From assembly GCA_032716605.1 (NCBI GenBank), contig CM064545.1, positions 14,111,903-14,175,902 of the forward strand: a DNA stretch of 64,000 nucleotides, in the 5' to 3' direction. The position numbers were made by a program, and so were the translations under genes. Below the pieces are notes generated by a model, which ran no database searches, was not told where the DNA came from, and saw only the letters and a program-made list of their open reading frames with translations. Within the stretch, counting starts at the first letter, position 1. Each line of letters opens with the position of its first letter. The stretch is from Paralithodes platypus. Taxonomy: Eukaryota > Arthropoda > Malacostraca > Decapoda > Lithodidae. Positions 29,114-39,868 of the stretch are shown piece after piece.

Positions 29114-30620
29114 GTTGTTGTTGTTGTTGTTGTTGTTCCCTAAGCTGCCTGGCCGAACAGCCCCGAGTCCCTGAGGAAGGCCATGGCCACGATCGGGCTT
29201 TCCCATAGAGCTCTCATTGAGTGTAGATTGTGTTGTTGGCGTAAGTGGTTGTGTGAAATGCAGTCTTCTATGATGTGTTTAATGGTATGGGGTGCTGTGT
29301 TACATCCTGGGCAGGCGTCGACAACGGAGTCATCCAGTCTCTTCTGATAGCTCAGGAGAGCTGGATGGTGTCCGCATCTCAGCCTGGCCAGGTGGACTCT
29401 GTCCTCGCGAGGAAGGGAGGATTCGGAAGGATGGATTTCGGGAGGTCGTGCATGCAGCTGCGTGTTGTCTGTGAGTGAGTGGATGGATTGGCGAGAGATA
29501 TGAGTATGGATGTGCTTCTGGAAGTTGGTTCGGGGTGGGCAGGGAGGGAGAGAGGACAATAATTGTGTATGATACCGTGTGCTGGGTGTTGTTTTGATAT
29601 TTCTTGGTGTCTGTGGGTGTGTTGCCATGTAGTTTAGTGGGTGGTCTTGGTTCGTGGAGGCTGCTGCCAGGAATTGAGTGCCTCTCATGTCCAGATGGTC
29701 TTTGACTTTGAGGATTTTGGTTTCTTGATGTAGGTGTTCTGTGGGTGCAGTAGCTGTGCAGCCTGTAATGATCTTCAGGGCTTTGTTTTGGATAGTCTGT
29801 AAGGTCTTATGATGTGTTTCAGCTAGGTTAGAAGCCCAGGCTGGGCTTGCGTATTGCATCACTGATCTTATGTATTGTTTATATACTGTGGTGGTAGTTT
29901 CTTTGTTGTGTCCAAATTTTGTGTGAGCAAGTGACCTGAGGGCGTTAAGTCTGGGTGTCAGTTTCTTTTTAATGTTTGTGGTGTGCTGTTTGAATGTCAT
30001 ATGAGTATCATATGTTACTCCTAGGATTTTGGGTGTGTGTGTATGTGTTAGGGGTGTGTTGTTTATGGTGAGTTGAGGGATGTATTCGTGTTCTCCTGTC
30101 CAACTTGTGAGCAGGGTTGCGGTGGATTTGGCTGGGGCTAGATTAAGTCTGTTTGTAGTGCACCAGCCATGTAGTGTGTTGAGATAGGGTTGAAGGAGAT
30201 CTGTTGCTCTTTTTGGGTCATGGTGTGTGCATGTGAGTGTTATGTCATCTGCATAGGAGGCTAAGTTTATTTGGGGCGTATTGGGTGTAGTTATATCGTG
30301 CATGTACAGATTGAAGAGTGCGGGCGATAGGACGGATCCTTGTGGGACTCCGTTTGGAAAGTTTCTGATTTTAGATGACTGACCGGCAAAAGATACGTGT
30401 GCACATCTGCCTGCTAGGAAGTACTAATGTCGAGTGTGGCTAATAGTGATCTGTGTGGTGGTCTAGCTGAGTTGATGCCGTCGAAAGCTCTTTGTGTAAG
30501 GTCTGTGAGAAGAGTGTTTGTGGAGTGCAGTGGCCTAAAGCCATGTTGTGTTGGAGCTAGTTTAGTTATTTCAACCTCTGCAGTTGTCTTTGAGTTAGCT
30601 GTGGGCAGAAAACTAATGTT
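29114..30620 (-). mobile_element. 5'-truncated LINE with AAC-repeat tail (copy 1)
   Basis: The 3' end is a (TTG)n array on plus, then the complement of GGCCAGGCAGCTTAGGGAAC, the same tail used by the SINE family. The body matches 61583-63034 almost throughout. Internally it lacks about 90 bases at 30425 that the other copy retains. It extends about 120 bases further 5' than the other copy. Confidence 0.85.
29140..30420 (-). pseudogene. Non-LTR reverse transcriptase C-terminal half
   Basis: A 387-codon open frame (29140-30303) plus upstream in-frame sequence. It begins around the RT active site: NGVPQGSVLSPALFN lies just upstream and SYADDITLTC inside. It continues through KSTATLLTSW, PKILGVTYDTHMTF, YIRSVMQYASPAW and TIQNKALKIITGC, to a C-terminal cysteine/histidine cluster CPGCNTAPHTIKHIIEDC. 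The frame ends GLFGQAA immediately before the AAC tail. Motif order fits the Jockey/I group. The N-terminal half and the endonuclease are missing by 5' truncation, so this copy cannot move itself. Confidence 0.8.
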
Positions 30621-30705
30621 GGAGAGGTAATTATAAGAGTGAGAGAACTCTATTTCTTATTGCTAATCTGGCAACCTCTGCGTCATATGAGTCTGAAGGG
30701 GTTAA

Positions 30706-31037
30706 GAGTTGGTGGTATAATTATTTTGTTAAAGTCCACCACAACCAAAGTGAACCACCGATTAAATACAGACAAAACAACATTTATCTCATTTAATCAA
30801 TAAGGAAACACAACATATATAGTATTTATTATAAAACTGGAAAAAGAGGAGCATCTGTTTTACAATCGGTCGATCGTTATACCAAATTTTGGACATGCCT
30901 CAATCATATACAGTAAGTGAAAATTGAATATTGATGCATCGTATAGCATAGGAGACCGGTATTTCCTTGGCCTTCTTGGAAGATCCTACACAAGCTTACT
31001 ATTTTGGTGGAAAATAAAGATATAAAGTTTAACTTAC
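30706..31037. other. Probable intron of the elongase gene
   Basis: AT-rich, no frame or repeat recognised. It follows the splice donor of the exon at 31038-31187 on the minus strand. Confidence 0.45.
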
Positions 31038-31187
31038 CCTGAGCCTGTAGGCCTGGACATAAAACTGTCCAAAGAGGAGAATGAAGGAGGTCATGTAAAC
31101 AACTAGAGCATACTGCATCCAGAGAGGGAATTCACACCCAACAATTATGGCACGCACTCCCAGAACTCCAGCACTGCTGAACTGAAT
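31038..31187 (-). CDS. Host exon: very-long-chain fatty acid elongase (ELOVL-like), partial
   Basis: On minus, TTTTCTTTACAG precedes the exon at 31188 and the strong donor GTAAGTT follows it at 31037. The exon is 150 bases, phase 0 at both ends, and encodes 50 residues with no stop. The second half, CEFPLWMQYALVVYMTSF then ILLFGQFYVQAYRLR, matches the last transmembrane region of ELOVL elongases. There the family has a C-x-(F/Y)-P-x-W motif, a hydrophobic helix and F(Y)xxxY before the cytosolic tail. ELOVL enzymes condense malonyl-CoA with acyl-CoA in the endoplasmic reticulum. The His box (HxxHH) would be in upstream exons at higher coordinates; I did not find them. Closest by wording to the ELOVL4/2/5 group, which is inference. 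Confidence 0.78.
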
Positions 31188-31458
31188 CTGTAAAGAAAAC
31201 ATAAGTTAAGGTTTAGTAATGGAGTGTAACATAGTGGAAAATCACAAGTGGAACCCAAAGACTAATATTTGTCTTAACAGATGACGAAGTAAGCCTATGG
31301 CCACTGGTGTCTATAAGGATACAGTATACCATAATCAATTGTATTTAAAGAAGCAATGTACTCAGGGTGACTTCTAGGATATTTGCCCCAAAATAGTGTA
31401 ATTGAATAATATATTAAAAAAAACGTTGAATAAAAAAGATTTTTTGTTTATATAAGCT
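31188..31458. other. Probable intron of the elongase gene
   Basis: Contains the acceptor polypyrimidine tract next to the exon; the rest is AT-rich with no recognised frame. Ends at the GATA-type 3' tail of the next LINE. Confidence 0.45.
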
Positions 31459-32825
31459 ATGAATTCTATCTATCTATCTTACAGTTTCTTACAGTAGATC
31501 CTCTGGAAAAAGGCAAACTAGGCCTGTGTATCCAGCTCAGTACCAGTACTTGCACTGCTGCGGTCGTTCACGGTGTTGGCGGCGGCGGTAGCAGACGCAA
31601 CATTTTTACTATTCTGTATTTTTGCTTTATAATCAAACTTCAAATCTCGTCTTCCTCATGCTTTATCAAGATTACTTTCAAACTCCGTTATTGATTCGGA
31701 ATAGACTACATACTGGGGCAGTGCGTTCCACTCATTTACCACTCTATCACAAAATGAGTTCTTTGCCTTCTCAAGCCTATTGCTTTCTTTGTAAATTTTC
31801 TTAGAGTGTCCTCTCGTTCTTGTTCCCTCCCGCATCAAGAAGATACCTTCACACACATCCTCATCGTACTTTCCTGACACTATCTTAAAAGTCTCTTATC
31901 TTATCCTCTCTCTTTCTCCTATATGCCAGTGTCGGAAGCCCCAGTGTCCTCAACCTCTGCTCATAGCCCGCGTTTTCAACGTTGGTACCAGCTTGCTAGC
32001 TCTCCTCTGCACTTTCTCCACTGCTTCTATATCCTTTACCATATATGGAGCCCACACCTGGTTCGCATATTCCAGGTGCGGCCTAACCAGCGCTGAATAG
32101 AGATTCCTGAAGATTTCTTCGTCAAGTGACACAAATGTCCTCCTTATCAGCCCTACAATTCTTTGGCTTTGTTTATCTTTTCCGCTAATGTTCTGAAAAA
32201 TTTAACTTATTGTCTATCACTACTCCTATATCCTTCTCTGCATTCACTTCCTCCATCGCTTCATACATACTGTATCCTACCTTGTCTATCTTGCTTGTCC
32301 CAATCCGCATGTACTTGCATTTTTTTGGATGAAAAGGCATTAACCAATGCTCAGACCATCCCTTCATGCCCTCCACATCTCCTTGAAGCAAACCCACATC
32401 TTCCTTACTCCTCACTCTTCTATACAGCTTAGTGTCATCCGCATACAGGTATACCTCACTTCCATTAGTTATAACTTCAGGTAAGTCGTTGATAAATATA
32501 ACGAACAGCAGTGGTCCCAACACAGATCCCTGAGGTACCCCACTTGTAATTTCCCTCCACCCCGAGCCTATTCCATTCACCAGTACCCTCTGTCTCCGAT
32601 CTTTCAGGAAGGCTTCTATCCATTTCACACATTTCTCCCCTATATTATAGCTTCTAACTTTCTCTATTAACCTTTTATGTGGGACCTTATCGAAGGCCTT
32701 CATAAAATCGCAATACACCACGTCTATTACATCACCATCTTCTAGAATTTGCATCCAATCATCTACCACCTTAATTAGCTGTAGTACCGTCAACCTCCCC
32801 GGCAAGAATCCGAACTGTCTCCCAC

Positions 32826-33574
32826 TGAAAAAAAAAAAAAAAAAAAAATTCTATGTGATTGAGGGAGGCAAAAGGCATAACTGCCTATAGCGAGTGCCTC
32901 CCCCATAGTTGAAAGAGTGACAGGGCCAAAATCAAGGGACGTTCGAGCCAAAATGCCTGGACACACAGAGTTTGAAGCAATTTAAGTCATAGGAAGAGGG
33001 AAAGACTGATTCTGGGAGAGAGTTCCAGAGCTCAGCTGTTGAGTAGAAGAAAGTTTGAGAGTAACGTTTCACTCTTGGGTTGGAGAGTTGCACAGAGTAG
33101 GGGTGGGATTGAGTTGCAAGACGGGTACCACGTGCCCTACGTAAAGGAGGTGGTATGCACTGGGATAGCTCTGAGGAACACTGATTATTATAGTAGCGAT
33201 AGAATAGCGAGAGAGATGCAACATTGCGGCGGAGAGAGAGAGATTGCAGAGAGTTGGTGAGTGGACGGGAGTTAATGATACGAAAGGCCTTCCTTTCAAC
33301 TTTGTCTAGGAGAGCGGTGTGAGAGGAACCTCCCCACACATGTGAACAATACTCAATACAAGGGCGCACTATGCCCCTGTACAGAGCAAGAAGCTGTGCA
33401 GGGGAAAAGAACCCCCTAAGGCGGTTGAGCACACCCAGCTTCTGGGAGGCTGCCTTAGCAAGACTGGTAATATGGTCCTTCCAAATGAGAGCAGAAGAAA
33501 AAGAGACACCAAGAATATTGAAAGAAGATGAAGGGTTGATTTTTGTATTGTTGATGAATAAGGGTTTGACTTCA
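32826..33574 (-). mobile_element. Jockey-like LINE 3' fragment
   Basis: The minus frame 32932-33432 encodes a LINE C-terminus: RLRGFFSPAQLLALYRGIV, PCIEYCSHVWGG, WNSLPESVFPSSYD. A frameshift near 33430 separates an upstream part (KPLFINN, ILGVSFS). It joins the CR1 frame just after KHMK at about 33574. An A22 run (32828-32849 on plus) marks the other edge, in the orientation opposite to a normal poly(A) tail. Confidence 0.75.
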
Positions 33575-34971
33575 TATGCTTCATTATTCCTTCTCTAATT
33601 ACCGTTTCCATTAGTTTACACATAACACTTGTCAAACTGACTGGTCTATAATTCCCTGGGTCATTTCTCTTTCCCTTCTTAAATATAGCTGTTATGTTCA
33701 CCTCTCTCCAGTCCATCGGGATTTGTCCTGTATTAAACGATACCTCAAATAACATTTTCAATGGCTCTACTAACATCTCACCTCCTTCCTTTATGATTCT
33801 TGGGTGTATCCCATCCGGTCCCGGGGACTTACTTCTGTTAATTTTTTCGATAGCGCTTCTTATTCTAGCATGGGAAAACTCTATTAGTTCTAGTGCCTGT
33901 GCCTGTTTGATGGGAATAGTAGGCACTGCATCATCCGACTCCACTGTTAGTACCCCCCAAAGTATTTCCCCTGCACCTCTGCTTTCTCCTTATCAGTCTC
34001 CGCTCTACTGCCATCATCCAACCCCCCTACCAGCTCTGGGATCCCTACTCTTCTTGTTAACTTTTCTTGAATGTACTTCCAGAATATTTTTGGATTATCC
34101 TTCACATTTCTAGCAATCTCTCTCTCCCTCTCCTTCACCCCACTTCTTGTCTCCCACCTTATTTTATTGTTTATTTGTCTGCGTTCCAGATCCACTTCTT
34201 TAGCTTCTATACTAGACCCCCTGTTCTTTTTTAACAATTTTAGTCTTTCCCACAATCGTTTCTTTCTTCTAATCAATGTCCAAAGCTTTCTTTTCATTGG
34301 CAATTCTGGGTTAGTTCTTTTCCTCAATTTTGTTTTATCCTTATATTCCCTTACTGGTACACTTTTGGATACAGCATTCTCCAGTTTGACTCTAATTTTC
34401 CTCCACATTCCTTCAGCGTCTTCACCGTTCAAGTATTCCCATCTGCTCAATCATACATGCATATTTTTCTATTGCTTCTATTATCCCTCTCTGTTTTAAT
34501 ATTGCAACTAAAGCTTATACAGGCATGGTCACTACAACCTATAGGGCTATCCACATTGACATGTTCCACTATATCCTCTTCATTGCTAAAAATCAAATCA
34601 AGTACACTCCCCTGTGTCCCATCTCTATATCTTGTCATCTCTGTAATATGTTGCTTTAAAAAACAATCTCTCACTTTCTCTATAAACTTATTTTCCAGGC
34701 TACCCTGTCCCGCTGGAGTAGTACAATTTGCCCAGTTGATCCTTGGCAAATTGAAATCTCCAATCAAAATTTTATATTTGTTCTCTCTATTATCTATTTC
34801 CTCCATTGCTTTCAATAGGTTATCATCCTCTCCCCTACTATTATTTGGGCTTCTATATATAGAGGCAATTAGAATTGATCCTCTTGTACATTTTACTTCA
34901 ATACACAAATACTCACAATACTGCTGTCTCATATCCACCTCATTAACCTTGAGCTCTTTTCTTACATTACA

Positions 34972-35211
34972 GCCGTCCGGCTGGCTCAGTTGATAGCATG
35001 CCTGATTCCCATCTTGAAGGTCTCGCGTTCAATCCCCGCTCAGATTGAAAAGTTTTTCTGGGATATAGCCGGCTGTTACCATCTCCCCATGAGCAAGGGG
35101 GATGGGTAATGGTCTCTGGTAGACTAAAGAAATCCAAGCACTTGTGAATCCTCGAAGGAGGAGATACGGGCGCTATATAAGTAACCAGAAGATTATTATT
35201 ATTATTATTAC
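34972..35211 (+). mobile_element. tRNA-derived SINE
   Basis: The head resembles a tRNA gene: A-box-like GGCTCAGTTGATAGC and B-box-like GCGTTCAATCCCC at tRNA spacing. A unique body follows, then an (ATT)n tail (35192-35211). TACAT words at both sides suggest the target duplication. Removing it makes the CR1 endonuclease frame continuous. Confidence 0.78.
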
Positions 35212-35478
35212 ATAAATAAACAGTCCTCTTCCGACCTCTGCTCTAATAGCATTTCTCTCATATAACTCAAAACCCTCAAAACTATATTCCGCCAGTTCCC
35301 TTTCAATTCTAGCATTTTTTGGTCTTACTTCCTGTAAGGCTATGACATCAGGTTTTTCCTCTTCATCCTGCAACCTACATATCAGTTCTCTTTTCATGTC
35401 CTGGGTAAACACATCCACATTACTAAACATAATCCTTAATCCATCTACCATTCCTTCAGCAATTACACCATCCCGCTC

Positions 35479-35585
35479 TATCTATCTATCTATTGCCAGA
35501 TGCCATGAACCCCGAAGGGATGGCCACAAATTAATCGCCCCCATGCACCTGTCCCCAGTTAGTCGACGCCCCTCCTTTCATCAAA
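35479..35585 (-). mobile_element. RTE-like LINE 3' end fragment
   Basis: TATC repeats followed by GAACCCCGAAGGGATGGCCA and CCCATGCACCT, the same 3' end as 24942-25050 but only about 105 bases long. Confidence 0.7.
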
Positions 35586-36096
35586 CACCACTTTTACGCA
35601 TATTAAAAAAAAGTTAATATACTGTACAGTATATTAGTCGCTACTGAGTCAATGACATACACTCAACCCTCTGCTATCACGCATTCTGCTATAGCGTTTG
35701 GCTGCTATAGCGCAGACTATAAAAACACACATATATATATTTATCACGCATTAAATGCGTGCTATAGCGCACCCGAGATGGTGGGGAAATTTAAAAAACG
35801 CGGGTCCAGACGGGCGGTATCGATGGCCGTGACGTCACGGCTAGGCCTAGGCGTCAGCTGGCTACAATTTCACGCCTAACCATTCAAGCGTGTGTACCCT
35901 CTTTGTGATAGTGGTGGGTGCATTGTTTCTTTTGTGTTCGAACAATGGCTGCTGTAGGCCTACTTCCACCCCTACCACCTACCATCGCCCAGCGGAATGC
36001 AGCGGCACCAGGGAGAGTGGTTAAGAAAAGGAAGAACCTAACATATTCCCAGAAACATGAAATAGTGAAACTCATTGATGGTGGCGAACCAAAGCG

Positions 36097-37676
36097 TAGT
36101 GTTGCGAACAAATATGGCATCAATGAATCGACAGTGCGTGGTATTTATGGAAAGAAAGAATCAATCAAGGCTCATATGAATCTCGCACCATCTGATGCCG
36201 GTGCAAATGCTTTGAGGAGTGCAAATAGGGTATTATTAAAGCACCCGTCACACCTAGCCGATTTTAGGCAAAGACTGTCCGCGACCTAAGGGTCGTGGAC
36301 AGTCTTGGTCTACGTCGCCGCGCATCATGGGCCGTCGCCAACATAACAAACAGGTCGGGATGGGTCTTCACATACCCCCTCAAAAGTTCAACATGCACAA
36401 CTTTGAAAATCAAGTCGGCGTGGAGTGAGGTATAAAAATGGGACGTGAAGGGGACGGGAGGCTGATGGCGTGTGACGGCGCTTGACGGGAAAAGGTAGGC
36501 GTCAGTGCGGCGGCCACGGCGGCACACGGCACCATAAATGAGGTCTGCGTCAGGCGGCGTCACCATAACAACCTGCGGGGATCAGCGGCGGCTTGCGGCG
36601 ACCCAACGATGGCCTAACGGTCAATATATAAATAAACGACATAATTAAATAATTAAATAATAAATATATTATCAATAATAAGTAGGGTTAATCAAAGGTA
36701 TAGCATATTTATTTAATTAAGGGGGGTGACCTGTTTTTGTTCTGTCCTCTTCTATCTTTCTCTGGCTTGTATCCATTTGGCCCCATTCAGCCTACTGTTT
36801 TAAGACATTTATCCCCATCCAGGTGTCAATTTTTTACTGGTGAGCGGTAGCGAGCCAGCATATTTTTTATTTTTGTTTGACAGCAGGGTAAATTTGTACA
36901 TTTTTCCATAGAAAAATTTCTCCGGCGAAGCCGGATTTCTTCATATAATATATAAATAATATATAATATATAAATATAATATATAAATAAACGACATAAT
37001 TAAATAATTAAATAAAAAATATATTATCAATAACCATCAAAATATAAGATTAGGTATATTAATTACAGAAAAAATGAAAAATAACAACATTCAATACATA
37101 ATTAAATTAATAATAATAATAAAATAACAGAATTAACTGAAATAATCAGCCGTCCATACTGAAGGGGTCGCCGTCCATCGGCACAGTAATGCATATTGAC
37201 GCCGCCCTACCTCCTGTCGACGCCGTTCGTCGGGTCGTTGTCAACGCGCTACACCGCAGATCGGCACTCCAGCGGCGACCTAGGTCTCACCTTCAGTCCT
37301 GCATGGGCGCCGCTCTACCCCGTCAGGTCGCCGTCAGGTGGCGTGGCCATCCATACTGCGTCCCGTCCAAAACTCACCCCCCTAAATCCTTAAGCTCTCT
37401 GCCGAAGGTCGGCACTCCTGACCACGACTAAAGGTCGTGGTCAGTCTTGGCTCAAGTCGGCATGGTGTGACGCCTGCTTAAGGACTGAACAATTGTTGGG
37501 GAGCTAAGCGTAGTGGTGCGAAAAAATATGGCATCAATGAATCGACAGTGCGTAGTATTTATGGAAAGAAAGAATCAATCAAGGCTCATATGAATCTCGC
37601 ACCATCTGATGCCGGTGCAAATGCTTTGAGGAGTGCAAATAGGGTATTATTAAGGACTGAACAATTGTTGGGGAGC
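36097..37676 (+). repeat. Duplicated transposase segment around the TTAA element
   Basis: A segment from CGTAGTG.TGCGAA through GGGTATTATTAA and on to CAATTGTTGGGGAGCTA occurs twice in tandem (about 36097-36239 continued at 37481-37505, then 37506-37676). The TTAA element lies in the first copy. Confidence 0.75.
36240..37476. mobile_element. Non-autonomous TTAA element with subterminal hairpins
   Basis: TTAA at 36236-36239 and 37477-37480, 1237 bp. The ends are imperfect inverted repeats (GTCACACC..GCCGA on the left; the complement of TCGGCATGGTGTGAC on the right). Near each end is a strong hairpin: 36273-36304 (15-bp arms around TAA) and 37418-37444 (11-bp arms). The centre is AT-rich with ATATAATATATAA repeats and no ORF. 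Confidence 0.78.
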
Positions 37677-38127
37677 TACATGGATCGGATGGCCAAGCGT
37701 AACTTGTCGGTGGACACGAGGGAAATCATGGACACTGCCAAAGAAATTTATGCAGGCGTAGGTCACAAGTGGAATGTGCAACAACCTCCCCTATTTCTTG
37801 CATCAAAGGGTTGGGTTGATAAATTCATGGCGCGACACAGAATGAAAAGTGTTAAAATATCTGGTGAGGACAAATAGCTAGTGGGGACAGATCTGCTGCT
37901 CGGGAATATCCTGAATTCCTGAAAAATATTATTGCTGAAGGTCAATACACCCCTGATAAATTTTTTAATATGGACGAGACCAACTTCTACTGGAAAACCA
38001 TGCCGAAAAGAACATTTAAAACCACTAAATCGGCGAAAATGCGCGGGAGGAAAGCGATCAAGGAACGCTTCACCTTGCTTCTTGCAATGAATGAATCGGG
38101 CACGTGTAGACTGAACCAACAGTGGTA

Positions 38128-39868
38128 CATCATACATACATACATACATAAAATTCTAAGACTGAGTGTTCCACACATAAGTGCAGTTTCAGTCTCTTGT
38201 CCTAATGGCGGCGTTCCAGGCAACCCTGTTAAGGGCTGCTTCACTTGTCAAGTTCTTGGATTTGAGATCGGCGCATATAGTCCGATCCCAGGTCTTCCTC
38301 GGTCCACCCCTTGGTGCAGCTCCCTCCACAATCACAGACCTGCATTTTTTCACCCAATTTTGTTCATCCATTCTCGCCACATGTCCATACCATTCCAGTC
38401 TACTTGTACGCATCACCTCGCTAATACTCTTTATACCTAAACGTCTCCTCAGCTCAACATTTGTTATTCTATCCTGTAGCCTGGCCCCACACATCCATCT
38501 CACCATTCTCATCTCATTACGCTCCATTCTGTTGACATCCTCTACTTTAACGGCCCATGTTTCCGAGGCATACGTCATTGCACTTCTAACACATGAGGCA
38601 TACACCTTTCCCTTCAGGGGGAGAGGCATTATTTTCATGGTCAGGATTGGCATCAGTTCTCTGAACTTCCCCCAGCCACACCTAATTCTAGCAACAGTGG
38701 CAGCCTCGGCCCCACCACCGGCAGAGATGGTATCTCCTAGGTAACAAAACTTGTTCACCAGCTCCAAAGACTCATTTCCAAAATTCACAGCCACAGGATC
38801 ATCACTTAACACAAGTTCGCCTTTACACACTATGCACTCAAATTTCTCTATTTCTGACTTATCCTTCGGCAGGGGTCCCTTTATTCTACTACAGCGTTTA
38901 CTCCCATGGTGTACCCAACATCGACAGATGCTACATTGAATTGAGTTAACACCCACTCCCTTTCCACACACTGCACATGGGTATGCACCGCTCTTTTCCA
39001 CATTGCCTCGTCTCAATCTACAATGCATAACCTTGGTTTTGTTAATATTGACTCTTAAACCCTTGCTCGCCATGCCCTCTCTCCACTCTCTGAATTTGGC
39101 CTCAGCATCTAGCATACTGTCAGCTATTAGGACTAATCGTCTGCATAAAACAGTTCCAACGGAAGTCCGCCTCTAAAAACTCTAGACAGTGCCTCCAAGA
39201 CCATAATAAAGAGGAGGGGGCTTAACACTGAACCCTGATGGACTCCAACACGGACTGCGAACTCATCACTCAGTACACCCTTCACCCTCTCCGCACTTCG
39301 CGAATCCTCATACATCTTCATTATCACACGCACCAGCCACTCTTCCACACCAAGTTTCCTCATAGCCCACTGCACAACATCTCTAGGCACCCTATCAAAG
39401 GCCTTCTCCAGGTCTACAAACACAAAGTAAAGATCCCTGCCTTTTAGTAAGTATCTCTCCTGTATCTGCCTGACTATGAAGATAGCATCGGTTGTATCCC
39501 GTCCCGGCATAAAACCAAACTGCATATCATCAATAGAGATGCTTTGCCTGATCAAACCCTCAAGGACTCTCTCACAGACCTTCATGACTTGGTCAAGCAT
39601 TTTCAGGCCCCTATAATTTCCTCTAACTAGCGCATCCCCTTTTCCTTTGTATATATTTACTATTACACTTTTGAGCCAATCCTCTGGGATTTTCTCATCT
39701 TTAATAATGGTGTTTATCAACTCAGTGACTAAGTTTACACCAGTCTCCCCTGAGGCTTTTATCATCTCAGCGACAATGTCAGAGCAACCTGGAGCTTTAC
39801 CGTCCTTCATTTTATTGATTGCGTCGCTCACTACAGCTGGTGCTATCAAAGGAGGGGGCCAAAGACCT
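38128..39868 (-). mobile_element. LINE fragment with zinc-finger insert, in the transposase
   Basis: Minus-strand 5'-truncated LINE whose 3' end is a TATG-type repeat (CATACATACATACATACATA at 38129-38150 on plus). It splits the DDE domain of the Tigger transposase. The exact right edge lies between 39845 and 39870. No target duplication was resolved. Confidence 0.8.
38189..39849 (-). pseudogene. Reverse transcriptase with PHD-like zinc cluster before its C-terminus
   Basis: The first part (39133-39849) has GKAPGCSDIVAEMIK, IYKGKGDALVRGNYRGLK, FMPGRDTTDAIF, DLEKAFDRVPRDV, GVHQGSVLSPLLF and the active site FYADD. Directly after YADD a single missing T shifts the frame. The second part (38189-39115) resumes with an insert not usual for LINE RTs: CAVC, ten residues, CSIC, CWVHH, then C and a later CIVC (about residues 47-98). 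This is a C4HC3-like pattern resembling a PHD finger. The usual C-terminal part follows (FCYLGDTISAGGG, TYASETWAV, LEWYGHVARM). The clade is probably near RTE-like elements; uncertain. A relic of the same family is at 41850-42095. Confidence 0.8.

Larger units (their letters stand above)
29024..30701. mobile_element. TTAA-flanked MITE, split by a LINE
   Basis: TTAA at 29020-29023 and 30702-30705. The ends form an imperfect inverted repeat: CCCTCTCCGACATATGACGC against the complement of GCGTCATATGAGTCTGAAGG at 30680-30701. Without the LINE (about 29114-30620) the element would be near 170 bp. Confidence 0.6.
31656..35451 (-). pseudogene. CR1-like LINE ORF2 (endonuclease-RT), interrupted
   Basis: Endonuclease: IMFSNVDVFTQ, VIALQEVRPKN with the catalytic Glu, IYRSPNN, IGDFNLPRINW, LDLIFSNEED, IGCSDHACI. 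Linker 33947-34450 is basic. RT: KSPGPDGIHPRI, IFKKGKRNDPGNYRPVSLTS, DFMKAFDKVPHKRL, SGVPQGSVLGPLLF and the canonical active site LYADDTKLYRR (32185-32805). The C-terminal part includes SALVRPHLEYANQVW and REGTRTRGHS. The YADDTKL wording is typical of CR1 elements. Besides the two inserts there are frameshifts near 33945, 32180 and 31950, so it is an older, inactive copy. Confidence 0.83.
31459..35478 (-). mobile_element. CR1-like LINE copy, split by two insertions
   Basis: The 3' end is marked by TATC repeats at 31459-31480 on plus. Reading on minus from 35451 the ORF2 parts are collinear: endonuclease, linker, RT, C-terminal tail. A Jockey-like fragment (32826-33574) splits the RT and a tRNA-derived SINE (34972-35211) splits the endonuclease. 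Confidence 0.82.
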
